Shown here: positions 1 to 9,549 of the stretch, piece after piece
Layout of the letters: each line of letters opens with the position of its first letter
Position numbering within the stretch: position 1 is the stretch's first letter
DNA from: Prochlorococcus sp. AG-347-L20
Lineage (GTDB): Bacteria; Cyanobacteriota; Cyanobacteriia; PCC-6307; Cyanobiaceae
Assembly (NCBI GenBank): GCA_003281225.1
Contig: QCCP01000010.1
Location: 1 to 64,000, forward strand
Direction of reading: 5' to 3'
DNA length: 64,000 nucleotides
Position numbers and translations under genes: made by a program
Notes under the pieces: generated by a model
Database searches by the model: none
What the model saw: the letters and a program-made list of their open reading frames with translations, nothing else
What the model was told of the DNA's origin: nothing

Positions 1-785
1 GTGCAAACTATGGGAGCAATTGGAGATATAAAAAGCTTATTATTTTCTAGGAAAATTCTAAATAGACTTTTTGGACTACCGCTATCAGTTAGAAATTTAT
101 ATTCAATATTTTCATACAGGTATTTTTTGTGTTCTAGGAAAGTTTTTATATAATGATGAATATTTTCTTTTGAAATTGGATTTATTAATTTAAATGGACT
201 GTAAATAAATGATATAACTATATTGCCTAGAGAAAATGATCTAGGTGTAAATCTAGATAAAAGATCATTGTCAATAGAATGTACATGGCCAAGATATATA
301 ATTTTACTTTTAATTTTTTTGTTAGAGAAACAATATTTTTTTATTAAATTGTCTTGTTTAGATTTAGAAAAGGAATAAGGACCTCTATGATCAGGTAAAA
401 AACCTATAGAGAGAGGAAATATTGATGAGTTTTTTGTTGGATTAAATGTACTGAAAGACGATGCATGGTAAATAATGCATTCTTTGCCTGAATTATTAAT
501 TAAATTTAGTATTTTCTCCAAGTTTAAAATAGATTCGAAATATAATTTGGGATCATGGCCTCCCAAATGAGAGCCAAAAGAGATAAATTTAATTGATTTT
601 ATAGATTCATTTTTTATAAAATTTTCTAATTTTGAAACTTCATCATATTGAAAATGATTTTTTGTTTTTTTATGATTCTTCTTATGAAAATAATAAATAT
701 AATACTCAGAACTAAACTTATCGAAATTAAAATCTCGCAAAATATAACCATTTGATCCAGTTATTATTAAAATTTTTGATTTCAT
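1..785 (-). CDS. NAD-dependent epimerase/dehydratase-like protein (partial)
   Basis: The gene starts with ATG at 783-785 and stays open to the window edge, so its C-terminus is missing. I translated it by hand. It opens with a Rossmann-like strand and glycine turn (ILIITGSNGY, residues 5-14). Further on it has a GPYSFSKSKQD stretch, which fits the YxxxK catalytic motif of extended short-chain dehydrogenases. These enzymes usually epimerise, dehydrate or reduce nucleotide sugars in the cytoplasm. The start overlaps the stop of the preceding gene by four bases (ATGA), so the two are probably translationally coupled. The substrate is unknown. The glycine motif is degenerate, so a role other than sugar modification is possible. 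Confidence 0.65.
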   Translation of the reverse strand, partial: MKSKILIITGSNGYILRDFNFDKFSSEYYIYYFHKKNHKKTKNHFQYDEVSKLENFIKNESIKSIKFISFGSHLGGHDPKLYFESILNLEKILNLINNSGKECIIYHASSFSTFNPTKNSSIFPLSIGFLPDHRGPYSFSKSKQDNLIKKYCFSNKKIKSKIIYLGHVHSIDNDLLSRFTPRSFSLGNIVISFIYSPFKLINPISKENIHHYIKTFLEHKKYLYENIEYKFLTDSGSPKSLFRIFLENNKLFISPIAPIVC

Positions 786-1705
786 TTATTAAAGATTATG
801 TATTTTGTTTTATAAATTTTAAGAGAATCTAATGTGGGAGAGCAATAGTTGTATTTTATATAGTTCTTAAAATCCTTATACATATAATACATAGTTCCAT
901 ATCCGCTTCTGCTACCAATTATAGAATATATCTGATTAAATAAATTTCTCAGAGGTGTAAATGTCTTATCAATTTCTATTAATGAATTATCAAAAGATAG
1001 ATTTGAATTTCTTAATTTGATAATTGTATCTGGTTTACCTGAAGATATACATATTTCAAAACTTATCTCTTTTTTATTGATATAAAATTTACCATAAACT
1101 GCAGAGTCATAATTTGAATATTCATATTTAATGGTTGGTTGTAAATGACTAAAAATTAAATTAAGAGGGGTTAAAGTATGCGGAAGAAAATCAAGTAAAT
1201 AATCTTTTATTGAATTTTGTCTTAAAAGATTTCCTGGAGAGGGCCTCCAAGTTTTTATACTAGTAATATTTTCAAATTTTCTTGAATTATTGATTATATA
1301 TTTTCCTGCAAAATTATATGAAAGATTCAAGCCAAGAAATGTTTGCTCATTCTTAAACTTTTTGATACAGAATTTAGTTAATGGTTTCTCTATTATTGTG
1401 ATGCAATCTATTTTAGGAATTGTTTCATAAGCCTTATGTCTTATATTTGGAGGTAACAAAATTGATAGTAAATCTATTTTTTCTTTATTAAATAATTTAA
1501 AAAAGTTCTGAATATTTTCAAATGTATTTATTTCTGGGAAAAGATAATTTAGGTATTCTCTTTTTAAGAGATCAGGCTCTATAAGGAAAATCTCAAATTT
1601 ATTACAAATAGAAGCTCTTATATGAAATTCCGCAACATATCCACCTCCAATAATTAAATGTTTTAATTGTTTTTCTTTATTAAAGCTCTGATTGAAAAAA
1701 GACAT
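782..1705 (-). CDS. Gfo/Idh/MocA-family oxidoreductase
   Basis: The 307-residue protein has an N-terminal Rossmann motif (IIGGGYVAE, residues 18-26) and an EKP motif near residue 106. Both are hallmarks of the Gfo/Idh/MocA family, where the lysine helps catalysis and binds NAD(P). Members oxidise or reduce sugars, inositols or nucleotide sugars. The lysine of EKP is present, so the enzyme could be active. The start lies 43 bases inside the upstream glycosyltransferase gene, which is a long overlap. No good internal start was seen before the Rossmann strand, so ATG at 1705 is kept. Its position among glycan genes suggests it makes a modified sugar; the substrate is not known. Confidence 0.75.
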   Translation of the reverse strand: MSFFNQSFNKEKQLKHLIIGGGYVAEFHIRASICNKFEIFLIEPDLLKREYLNYLFPEINTFENIQNFFKLFNKEKIDLLSILLPPNIRHKAYETIPKIDCITIIEKPLTKFCIKKFKNEQTFLGLNLSYNFAGKYIINNSRKFENITSIKTWRPSPGNLLRQNSIKDYLLDFLPHTLTPLNLIFSHLQPTIKYEYSNYDSAVYGKFYINKKEISFEICISSGKPDTIIKLRNSNLSFDNSLIEIDKTFTPLRNLFNQIYSIIGSRSGYGTMYYMYKDFKNYIKYNYCSPTLDSLKIYKTKYIIFNK

Positions 1706-2493
1706 ATTAATATTGACCTTAAAATAAAGTGTAAGGTATTAGTAAGAGTAATTCCAGATAATTTAAGTAAATGGTAGGCAGAATGAAAACTTAGAAGAAC
1801 TTTTTTTAAAGACTTAATAGACTTATAATTAAATGCTTCATCTTCTATTTCTTTAGCCGATATTAAGTAACTTAGATAAACTGAAATATTTTTTTGAAGA
1901 CAGCTTAAACCAAAGTAAATATCTCCACCAAGTATGTGCTTCTTAAATTTGGTTGGGAAAGGGTTTATTTTTATAGCGGATCTGTTTAGTGCCATTATGG
2001 AGGCACTTATATAAAAAGTCGGAAAAAAGGAATTTATTAAATGAAAATTTCCAAGAGAAGAGTTTCTAAAATAATCATATCTTGGATCAAAATATATACC
2101 TCTTTGAAAAATTTTTCTTAAAGTTCTCTCTAAGATACCTTGATGCCTGACATTACAAACTCCTCCAATTACTAATGGCCCATGGAATTCTTTGAAAATT
2201 TTATTGATATTTGCAACAAGGTCATTTTTGGGCTGCATATCATCATCTAGGAAAAGCATAATTTCTGAATTTGATATTTGAACACCATAATCTCTTGCAA
2301 GAATTGGTGACCGAAAGTCAGGTTTCCATATAATATTTACCTTAAATGGAGTTGAAATCTTATTGATGTATGCACTTTTAGATTGATCTATTATGTATAA
2401 AGTAAAGTTCTTATTGGTCTGTTTCAGAAGATCATTAATTACTCTCGTAATTGCCTCGTGACGATTAAAGGTTGGGATAATTATATCAATCAT
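1663..2493 (-). CDS. Family 2 glycosyltransferase
   Basis: The N-terminus (IDIIIPTFNR) is the typical GT2 nucleotide-sugar fold opening, and FLDDDMQ at residues 81-87 supplies the Asp-rich metal/UDP-sugar-binding site. At 276 residues it is a compact GT-A enzyme. A short hydrophobic segment at the C-terminus (around residues 250-270) may tether it to the inner face of the plasma membrane. It overlaps the polymerase-like gene upstream by 8 bases and the Gfo/Idh/MocA gene downstream by 43 bases, pointing to one transcript. It probably adds one sugar to a lipid-linked surface glycan. Donor and acceptor cannot be read from the sequence. Confidence 0.85.
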   Translation of the reverse strand: MIDIIIPTFNRHEAITRVINDLLKQTNKNFTLYIIDQSKSAYINKISTPFKVNIIWKPDFRSPILARDYGVQISNSEIMLFLDDDMQPKNDLVANINKIFKEFHGPLVIGGVCNVRHQGILERTLRKIFQRGIYFDPRYDYFRNSSLGNFHLINSFFPTFYISASIMALNRSAIKINPFPTKFKKHILGGDIYFGLSCLQKNISVYLSYLISAKEIEDEAFNYKSIKSLKKVLLSFHSAYHLLKLSGITLTNTLHFILRSILICLFSIRALIKKNN

Positions 2494-3679
2494 TTAGAAA
2501 ACTTTTTTGATCTAATTTATTGCTTAAAGCCAATATCATCCATATATATGGCATAGTTATATATTCTTGCCCAAGCAAAGATAATAGTAAACCAATTATT
2601 ATAAATCTTGACTTGGTAAATCTAAGGTGACTTAAGAAAAACAATAATAATGGGAAAAAGAATATTCCCATTTCAGCAAGATAACTAATATAAAAATTAT
2701 GTGCTCTAATTGGTTCATTTTTTGCAACTGCACATAGAAGATTATTTTTCTCTAGAGAATTTTGATAAGAACCTAAACCTATGCCTGTTCCAAATGGGAA
2801 AGTTTTTCCAATATGCTTGATATTTTGCGAAGTAATGCATAATCTATGTAATTCGCTAGATTCACTAGAACTTTTCTCTGTTAGTTTTGCCTTTTTCAGC
2901 AATTGAGTTGTCTCATTAAAACTTTTGAAATCAGTTTTAAAAAATTTAGAACTATTTTGAAGATTATTAATAAATCTTTGATCAAGAGAAGTTATTATTA
3001 TAAGAGAAAAAATTATAGAGGTAAAAACAGTTAATCCTATAAATAAAGATTTTTTAATTTTTAATTTTCTGGTAACAACTTTATAATTAAAAATCAATTG
3101 TATCAATGCAAATCCAAACATAATTAAACCTGTCCTGCTATCTGAAATTAAAAGAAGAGTAAGAGCGAATATAAAGTCTTTTACTTTCTTTAGAGACAAA
3201 GATAGAAATGCATAAAAATAAATAATATAAATATAAGCATTAAGATTTAAAGCATTAAATGGATTAAAGTTTGTTAAGTATATATTATTTGCAAGAATAT
3301 TTATATTTAATAGAAAAAATAATAAAGATAAAAAAGTCGCACTCAATAAAGAATATCTTATTAGGATTTGAAATTGTTTTAATTTAAACCAAACTAAATT
3401 TGAATTATTAACAATATTGTTATAGACAAAAGTATTAAATAAAAATAATAAGGAGTAAATTATTAATGACTTAAAATCTGATGTTATGAAAATACTATAG
3501 ACTATATAGCAAATATAAAAAACTGAAATCGAGCTTAATTTGTACTTAAAAAAGTATAAATATGGAACTAAATATGAACTTGGTATAAATATTAATCTTC
3601 TAATAAATATTTGGATTAGAAACAAAAAAATTCCAAAATAGAAATTTAATGTAAAAGAAGATTTGGTAATTTGATCCAT
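2486..3679 (-). CDS. O-antigen polymerase/ligase-like membrane protein
   Basis: The 397-residue protein is almost all hydrophobic segments, about ten or more predicted membrane passes. One larger soluble loop runs roughly from residue 230 to 320. After the loop comes HNFYISYLAEMG (from residue 327), matching the conserved His-Asn plus Glu-x-Gly signature of the Wzy/WaaL (O-antigen ligase) superfamily. A DSRTG motif earlier (around residues 180-185) also fits the family. Such proteins polymerise or ligate undecaprenyl-linked glycans on the periplasmic side. A second family member lies at 38,556-39,872. Whether this one is a polymerase or a ligase cannot be decided here. Confidence 0.75.
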   Translation of the reverse strand: MDQITKSSFTLNFYFGIFLFLIQIFIRRLIFIPSSYLVPYLYFFKYKLSSISVFYICYIVYSIFITSDFKSLIIYSLLFLFNTFVYNNIVNNSNLVWFKLKQFQILIRYSLLSATFLSLLFFLLNINILANNIYLTNFNPFNALNLNAYIYIIYFYAFLSLSLKKVKDFIFALTLLLISDSRTGLIMFGFALIQLIFNYKVVTRKLKIKKSLFIGLTVFTSIIFSLIIITSLDQRFINNLQNSSKFFKTDFKSFNETTQLLKKAKLTEKSSSESSELHRLCITSQNIKHIGKTFPFGTGIGLGSYQNSLEKNNLLCAVAKNEPIRAHNFYISYLAEMGIFFFPLLLFFLSHLRFTKSRFIIIGLLLSLLGQEYITMPYIWMILALSNKLDQKSFLND

Positions 3680-3705
3680 TCTCTTATATTTATTTCAAAT
3701 AATTT

Positions 3706-4998
3706 TTAAATAAGTAAAGTTATATGATCATTATTTTTGACATATTTAATATTAGGACATATTCGCTTTTTTGAATCAATTATATCGTCTAGAGAAAATC
3801 TCTTCTTTGATTTTTCAGAAGAGGATTTGTAAGAGATCTTATTTTTTAAAAAAATTATTAGCTTTGTTGATTTTATAATATAGAAAATTATAAAAATAAT
3901 ATTTTTTTGAATAAATCTATTTTTATATTTACAATTCAATAAAATCATTAGTTGAGAGTAGTCAAATTGATATATTATGTTGCTCAACCATTTTTCTAAA
4001 CCATTAGAAATTGCGTTTTTTAGTTGCTTTTTGGCAAGTTTTTTAAAAGTCTTATTATCTAAATCATAATTAGATAAATTTTCAATAGGAATTATATATT
4101 TATCCCATATGTTGTAGTTAGCTGTAGAATCACCAAAAACTGGTTTCCCATTAATTATTGAATCCAAAACTGTTTGGCATCCTGTTGCTATGATAATGTG
4201 AGATTTTGAAATTGCTTCTGAGATATCTTCATTAAAATTTTGTAATTTAAACTCAATAGGTGCAATTATTTTTTCAGTATAATATCCTTTATCTTCATAA
4301 GGATGAGGCCTTAATTCGACATTAAATTTGCAAATAGTTTCACTTTCGTTCTTTATTTTATATAAGAAGCTTAATCTTCTTTCTGCCTCAGAAATCATCC
4401 AATTTAAGAATTTATTTGGGTCTGATGTTTCTAATTTATAATTATCTTTATGATCCATCATCTCTTTATAAAGAGTCTGATATTTTGGATTTAAGATATT
4501 GTAATTGGTAGTAATTAAGGCCTTTGGTTTATTAAATATTGGTGGATATTTTTTGAGTTTATTTTTAGCATACTCGTATCTTATAGAACCTGTATTTATA
4601 ATTTTGTTTGATAAAAAGGAGTTCTTAAATCTTTTTTGTAGTATTTTTTGTTGATTTATTCCCCAACACCAGACTTGATTAATAGCAAAGTTGTGAAGAT
4701 AATTAGAGGAATGGAACAGTTGTTCTTTTTTATAAGGTATGCCTTCAGATTCATGTATGACATTGATGTGACCAAGAAAATAAGACCAATTTATTAAAAA
4801 ATGTCTTGGATGAGGCCAAACTATTATTGATTTTTCTTTTTTGTATAAATTTTTAAAGTTTAGTTTTGAAATAGGTAAGATATGTATCTTTAGGTTTGAG
4901 TCCTTTTTTAAGATTATTTCTGAAAAGAAAAGTATTGAATCTAAATCTCGAGTTTTATTTTCTACTAAAAAAATTATTGATTTTATAGTTTTTACCAT
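3706..4998 (-). CDS. Putative surface carbohydrate biosynthesis protein (GT-B-like)
   Basis: The 430-residue protein has no strong catalytic signature, but its middle part reads like the C-terminal half of a GT-B transferase. The stretch IIIATGCQTVLDSIINGKPV (about residues 270-290) resembles the donor-binding segment of capsule-type transferases. It looks like proteins annotated as surface carbohydrate biosynthesis proteins in other glycan loci; that is recalled similarity, not a search result. No membrane segment is clear apart from a hydrophobic stretch near residue 370. It overlaps the aldo/keto reductase gene upstream by 7 bases. The reaction is unknown. Confidence 0.55.
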   Translation of the reverse strand: MVKTIKSIIFLVENKTRDLDSILFFSEIILKKDSNLKIHILPISKLNFKNLYKKEKSIIVWPHPRHFLINWSYFLGHINVIHESEGIPYKKEQLFHSSNYLHNFAINQVWCWGINQQKILQKRFKNSFLSNKIINTGSIRYEYAKNKLKKYPPIFNKPKALITTNYNILNPKYQTLYKEMMDHKDNYKLETSDPNKFLNWMISEAERRLSFLYKIKNESETICKFNVELRPHPYEDKGYYTEKIIAPIEFKLQNFNEDISEAISKSHIIIATGCQTVLDSIINGKPVFGDSTANYNIWDKYIIPIENLSNYDLDNKTFKKLAKKQLKNAISNGLEKWLSNIIYQFDYSQLMILLNCKYKNRFIQKNIIFIIFYIIKSTKLIIFLKNKISYKSSSEKSKKRFSLDDIIDSKKRICPNIKYVKNNDHITLLI

Positions 4999-5891
4999 AA
5001 TTTAATTTTAGAACTTTTAATAAGTTCTAGATTTCTAAAGAGATTACCACACATTCGACTACATTCCAGCCAGTCTAGAACATTATCAATATGTCTACTA
5101 TTAGTAAACCCAATAACCATTTTATTAGGATTACAGTTTTCAACATATTTAAAGGCAGCTTTTTCTATTGAATATTTACTATAGTTTGAAGAAATTAAAT
5201 GATCCATCATAGTAGTAATCGCAGAAATCATATTTGATCTAGGGGGGATAAACCAAGAACTTCTTTTGTCATTTTTTGGGAATTTGAAATTCATATTATT
5301 AATATTGTTATTGACAAATTTGTTTGTTAGAATTCCAGAAGCAAAGATCGATCTTGCTTCAATTTCTGCATTAAATTTTTTACCATCTAGTTCGCTGTAA
5401 AAAATATTGTGATCATATTGAATTATTGGAAAGCGTGATAAAAAATCCTCACTATATTTATTAAATCTTGCAAGGCTTATCCCAATTTTAATTCCTGATA
5501 ATTTAATCTTTAACTTTTCATGAAGGTTTAATAATTCCTCTTCCTCTATTCTTGGATTATGAAAGAGCAATCTGTCAGGAATTCTATTTAATCTTTTTAT
5601 ACTGTTATCCATTTCAGCAAGAATATCGTCATAATCAAAAGATTTAACATCTTTAGAAGAATTACCTATTTTTGTCGTAATTGTTATTTCTTTCTTTGGA
5701 CAATCTTTAATAAAAGTACCTAAAAGTTGTTCGGCATTACCATTTCCATAATTAGGTGCTGTATCAAAACAATAAATTCCTTTTTCTAGGGCGTAATTGA
5801 GTAAAGATAAACCTTTTTCTAATTCATATTTTTGGGTGAAATCTCCTGAAATTGGCCAGGTCCCAAATATTATTTTTTCTTTATTTACCAC
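4992..5891 (-). CDS. Aldo/keto reductase
   Basis: The 299-residue protein carries the family tetrad: Asp43 in FDTAPNYG, Tyr48, Lys74 in TTKIG and His111 in LLFHN. It should therefore be an active NAD(P)H-dependent aldo/keto reductase with a TIM-barrel fold. It starts with GTG at 5889-5891 and overlaps the radical SAM gene by 11 bases. A second, diverged aldo/keto reductase is at 10,323-11,177. In this setting it probably reduces a keto-sugar intermediate during deoxysugar or nonulosonate synthesis. A detoxification role is the main alternative. Confidence 0.85.
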   Translation of the reverse strand: MVNKEKIIFGTWPISGDFTQKYELEKGLSLLNYALEKGIYCFDTAPNYGNGNAEQLLGTFIKDCPKKEITITTKIGNSSKDVKSFDYDDILAEMDNSIKRLNRIPDRLLFHNPRIEEEELLNLHEKLKIKLSGIKIGISLARFNKYSEDFLSRFPIIQYDHNIFYSELDGKKFNAEIEARSIFASGILTNKFVNNNINNMNFKFPKNDKRSSWFIPPRSNMISAITTMMDHLISSNYSKYSIEKAAFKYVENCNPNKMVIGFTNSRHIDNVLDWLECSRMCGNLFRNLELIKSSKIKLW

Positions 5892-7305
5892 GAACTAAAC
5901 TTGTAAAATTCTTTTTGTAATAATATAGCAATTCGTTAGGGAGAAAATCTTCTGAATTATTTTCTAATTGTGCTGTAGAAAGTTGACCATCAACATATCC
6001 TTTAAGATATTTGAATTGTTTTTGATTAAATCCTTGATCGCCAACATTCGTTCCAATATACGGAGAATAAAAAGCAACTGTTATATTATCTGGATTTAAC
6101 TCAGCGTTGAAATTAATTGTCGACTTTATATCATCTTCAGTTTGATTAGGAAAGCCGATAACATTGTAACTTGTACGTTTTATATTTTTTTCTTTTAATA
6201 GCTTAAAAGCTAATTTGATTGCTTGGGTATCACAAAATCTATCTAGGTGATTATTTTTAAAGGAATCTGATGAAATTTCAATACCCATTCCAACACCATC
6301 AACATTTAATTGTTCAAGCAATTCAACAGAACTTTTATTTATAGTTTCGGGTCTTGTCTCAATATATAATTTAATATCTTTATTTTTTTTGAATAAATCC
6401 GAATTAGATAAATTTTTAAGTAATTTTCTATCAGCTGTCAAGAAATTAGTATCTTGAAATCTAAAGAATCTAATACCAAAATCGTAATATAGAGTTTCTA
6501 ATTCAGAAATTAAGTTTTCAAAAGATTTTGATCTTAAATATGAATTTGAATTTTTTATAATCCCAGAGGTGTTTTTTTCTGTAAAACCATAATTTCTTTG
6601 AATTACAGTTTCAACGCAGTAACCACATGAAAAAGGGCAACCTCGGGAAAGCTCAATATCAACAGATTTTAAGACATCTCCGTTATAAGGCCGATAAAAA
6701 ATTTGGTCATCAAAAAGACTATATTCATATGGAGGGATTTCACTTAATTTGATAGGTTCACTTTGTTTAATGATTTCTGGACAACCTTCTTTTTTAGGCC
6801 AATTTTCGATATTATCAGCAATCTTTCTTAAAAATTCCTCTGATTCACCAGCTATAATGTAGTCACACCTTTTAAACTCTTGTGAGGTTCTAATTGGATC
6901 AGCCGTAGGAATTAATCCAGACGTAACTAAAATTGCGTTATGTTTAACTTTGTTTATAAGCTCATATCCGTTTAAAAAATTGATATATTCGCCTTCTCCA
7001 TGAATATGGCTCGAAATAGCAGACCAAAAAATTATTTCAGGATTGAATTTTAAAATATAGTTTTGTAATTCCTCTAAAATGTTTAATGTATTCCATTTTA
7101 TATATTTGTCTATCAATGAAGGCTTATATTGAGAGTTTGAGGTATTAAATTCCAGTTCACATTCAGACCAATCTTTATAGAAAGTAGAGTCAAATAATCT
7201 TACTTCATGTTTACCCTCCTGTAGTAGGGCAGCATGCGATGCTATCCAAATAGGAGTAATGCCTCTTCCCCATTTTGAAGGATTAATTAAAAGGATTCTT
7301 GTCAT
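5881..7305 (-). CDS. Radical SAM protein (B12-binding-domain architecture)
   Basis: The radical SAM cluster motif is plain: SRGCPFSCGYC, with cysteines at about 223, 227 and 230 (CxxxCxxC). The N-terminal 200 residues (ILLINPSKWG, then alternating strands and helices) match the cobalamin-binding-like domain that precedes the radical SAM core in class-B enzymes. The classic DxHxxG histidine motif was not seen, so B12 binding is uncertain. The 474-residue length fits methyltransferase- or ring-contraction-type members. It sits between two glycan genes, overlapping one by 11 bases and the other by 4. It may C-methylate or rearrange a sugar. The substrate is unknown. Confidence 0.8.
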   Translation of the reverse strand: MTRILLINPSKWGRGITPIWIASHAALLQEGKHEVRLFDSTFYKDWSECELEFNTSNSQYKPSLIDKYIKWNTLNILEELQNYILKFNPEIIFWSAISSHIHGEGEYINFLNGYELINKVKHNAILVTSGLIPTADPIRTSQEFKRCDYIIAGESEEFLRKIADNIENWPKKEGCPEIIKQSEPIKLSEIPPYEYSLFDDQIFYRPYNGDVLKSVDIELSRGCPFSCGYCVETVIQRNYGFTEKNTSGIIKNSNSYLRSKSFENLISELETLYYDFGIRFFRFQDTNFLTADRKLLKNLSNSDLFKKNKDIKLYIETRPETINKSSVELLEQLNVDGVGMGIEISSDSFKNNHLDRFCDTQAIKLAFKLLKEKNIKRTSYNVIGFPNQTEDDIKSTINFNAELNPDNITVAFYSPYIGTNVGDQGFNQKQFKYLKGYVDGQLSTAQLENNSEDFLPNELLYYYKKNFTSLVRGK

Positions 7306-8630
7306 AATTTAAATCTTTGACTAATCATAGAGTAAAAATTTAATTTTCTTCCCGATTGTAATTCATCTAAGAGATATTTCTTTGCCTCTTTGATGGGAGA
7401 CAAATAATTTTTGGAGGTATTAAAAAGCTGATCCCTAATAAAATTTGCAAGTTCTTCTTTGTTTTTAGGCTTGAAAGCGGCATTATAGTGTCTAAGACCA
7501 TTGAAACCGCATAAAGCAACCTTTTTATTAACCAAACATGCCTCAATACTTACGGTTGATCCATTTGTTATTAATATATCTGATTCTGAAATAATACTAT
7601 ATGTATTTACGTTGCTATATGCAGGAAAAAATAATTGTTTTCTTTTTTCAAGCAAACTTTCTAGTTGGTTCCAGAGCTCTAAATCAATTTTCGACTTTTG
7701 GCGGGAATTTGGATGTACTCTTAACAAAAAATCAATATTATTTTGATAGCAAAATTCACTTATGAATTTTACTAATTCAATTTGTGTTTTACAGTCTTCA
7801 AACATTACTTCATCTGTGAAGGCACAATATTCATCACTACTTCCAGATAAGTATGAAATTAATTTTTTATTATTTTCTTTCTCGAATACTTCTGATTGAA
7901 CAGATTTATATTGTTTTGTCATTACTGAGTCATAAAGCTCGTCAACTGATATATCATGAATGGTCTCAAGGTAATCATCACATTTATTCGTTTTTAAATA
8001 ATCAAAAGACTGAATTCTAGAAGTAGAAATAATTGTTCTGCCTTTATTCCACATATTTCTTTCTATATAATATAAATCTAAATTATTATTTATAGATAGA
8101 AATGATATTATTTTTTGTCTAAGTGCTCTCCCATTAAAGACATAAAAATTCTTTGGGTTATATTTTTCAATTAGAAAATTAAAGAATGTTTCATAAATAT
8201 ATAATGAATTATTCAGTCTTTTTTCATAATCTTTATAAATAAAATTGTATCTTAGGTCAATATATGATGCCTGAGATTCTTTATTGCAAATAAAGTCTCT
8301 TAGTATTTCTTTTTTTATTTGATTAGAAATATTAGAAGTTAATTTATAAGTTTTTTTATTATTAATACTAAAAAATCTATCTAGGTCTAATATTTTATAA
8401 CCTTTAAAACGTAGAAAAAAAAGAATAAATTGAACTCTGATAAATTTATAAATTTTTTTATGAATTAAATTATTTTTTAATCTATAGCTACCTGATTTAC
8501 AGTAGGGAATAAACCTTATATGTTTAATTATTATTGTATTAGTTGGTTCATTACTTCTAATCCAATCATAAATTATACCTAACGGGTGATTATCAAAGTA
8601 ATCAAATAAAAAACAATTTTTCTCTTTCAT
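7302..8630 (-). CDS. Putative capsule/surface-glycan transferase-like protein
   Basis: The 442-residue protein is not assigned to a precise family. From residue 350 it reads SDILITNGSTVSIEACLVNK, the kind of Ser/Thr- and Glu-bearing nucleotide-binding segment found at the C-terminus of GT-B capsule-type transferases. A similar segment occurs in the protein at 3,706-4,998. The N-terminal 200 residues are rich in Lys, Asn and aromatics with no recognisable motif. It overlaps the genes on both sides by four bases (ATGA), so it is part of a tightly coupled operon. A glycosyl- or glycerophosphotransferase is the best guess. Confidence 0.5.
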   Translation of the reverse strand: MKEKNCFLFDYFDNHPLGIIYDWIRSNEPTNTIIIKHIRFIPYCKSGSYRLKNNLIHKKIYKFIRVQFILFFLRFKGYKILDLDRFFSINNKKTYKLTSNISNQIKKEILRDFICNKESQASYIDLRYNFIYKDYEKRLNNSLYIYETFFNFLIEKYNPKNFYVFNGRALRQKIISFLSINNNLDLYYIERNMWNKGRTIISTSRIQSFDYLKTNKCDDYLETIHDISVDELYDSVMTKQYKSVQSEVFEKENNKKLISYLSGSSDEYCAFTDEVMFEDCKTQIELVKFISEFCYQNNIDFLLRVHPNSRQKSKIDLELWNQLESLLEKRKQLFFPAYSNVNTYSIISESDILITNGSTVSIEACLVNKKVALCGFNGLRHYNAAFKPKNKEELANFIRDQLFNTSKNYLSPIKEAKKYLLDELQSGRKLNFYSMISQRFKL

Positions 8631-9502
8631 AACTTTTTTATAAATTTTTTAACGTTACCCTTAATAATCTTTGTAAGAGAAATAGATTCATAAAGGACAA
8701 ATCTTAAAGTATATCTAAATTGTCCTTTATCACTAAATGGTTCTCTTCTATGTAAACCATTCGTAGCAGAAATAATCGCTTGTCCTTGAAATCCATATTT
8801 TTTAGATTTTTGTTTAGATATTTGAGGAGAGAATGGATTTATTGTATTAATTGCATCAAAGTGTATTTTTGAAGTTTCTAAAACTTTTTTAATATATTTT
8901 TCATTAATTAAATGACTATATGGAATAAATTCATATGATGACCCATGTTTAAATGTATCAGTTAAAAAAATAAAAGCTTTAACAGCAGGAACATATCTGT
9001 CTATATGCATTATTGTATTTGTATCCCCTTCGTCAAAATCAAACGAAGATAATTTTTGTGCTATAAAATAAGGTTTTATAGAGAAGGGACCAATAGATTC
9101 AATTGTGTTTTTTATTTCATAAAAAGTATTTTTTAGTTCTCTATGTTCATTTAAAGATAGATTTTTTTTTAAGTCATTATCATCTAACGAAAATGTAATG
9201 CTTTCCCTGTAAACTCCTTGAGACAATTTAAACTTCTTAACATTTTTTCTTGCCAATATTTGATCGATATATCCTATAAGAGAATTGCAAGTATTACTTT
9301 TAAGCGGCTTAACTTCAGTACATCCATCTGAAATTAAATTATTATTTTTATTTCCATAAAAATAATCTTTAGAAAAAGGTAATAACTTAAATAGGTAGTT
9401 ATTGAAAAAAATATATATCTTATAAAATTTAAAAGGAAATTTTTTAAAAAATTTATTTGGTTGATTAGAGGGATAAATACTTATATTTAAATTTTTAATC
9501 AT
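8627..9502 (-). CDS. 2-oxoglutarate/Fe(II) dioxygenase, phytanoyl-CoA dioxygenase-like
   Basis: The iron triad is visible in 291 residues: His166 and Asp168 in MHIDRY, then distal His251 in NGLHRR. Arg263 in QFRYTLR is well placed to bind 2-oxoglutarate. The stretch GSSYEFIPYSHLI between them is typical of phytanoyl-CoA dioxygenase-like enzymes. These proteins hydroxylate small molecules, including sugars and lipids, using oxygen. It has no signal peptide. It lies in the same operon as a radical SAM protein and an aldo/keto reductase, so it probably modifies a glycan precursor. The actual substrate cannot be inferred. Confidence 0.75.
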   Translation of the reverse strand: MIKNLNISIYPSNQPNKFFKKFPFKFYKIYIFFNNYLFKLLPFSKDYFYGNKNNNLISDGCTEVKPLKSNTCNSLIGYIDQILARKNVKKFKLSQGVYRESITFSLDDNDLKKNLSLNEHRELKNTFYEIKNTIESIGPFSIKPYFIAQKLSSFDFDEGDTNTIMHIDRYVPAVKAFIFLTDTFKHGSSYEFIPYSHLINEKYIKKVLETSKIHFDAINTINPFSPQISKQKSKKYGFQGQAIISATNGLHRREPFSDKGQFRYTLRFVLYESISLTKIIKGNVKKFIKKL

Positions 9503-9549
9503 ACAACTATATAATAAATATTTTAATTTCTAAATAATTTTGATTAAAA

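Noticed and set aside
7501-7746. 81-residue plus-strand frame inside the 442-residue glycan gene
   Set aside because: It is antisense to a longer gene with a coherent domain, has no recognisable motif and no ribosome-binding site of note.
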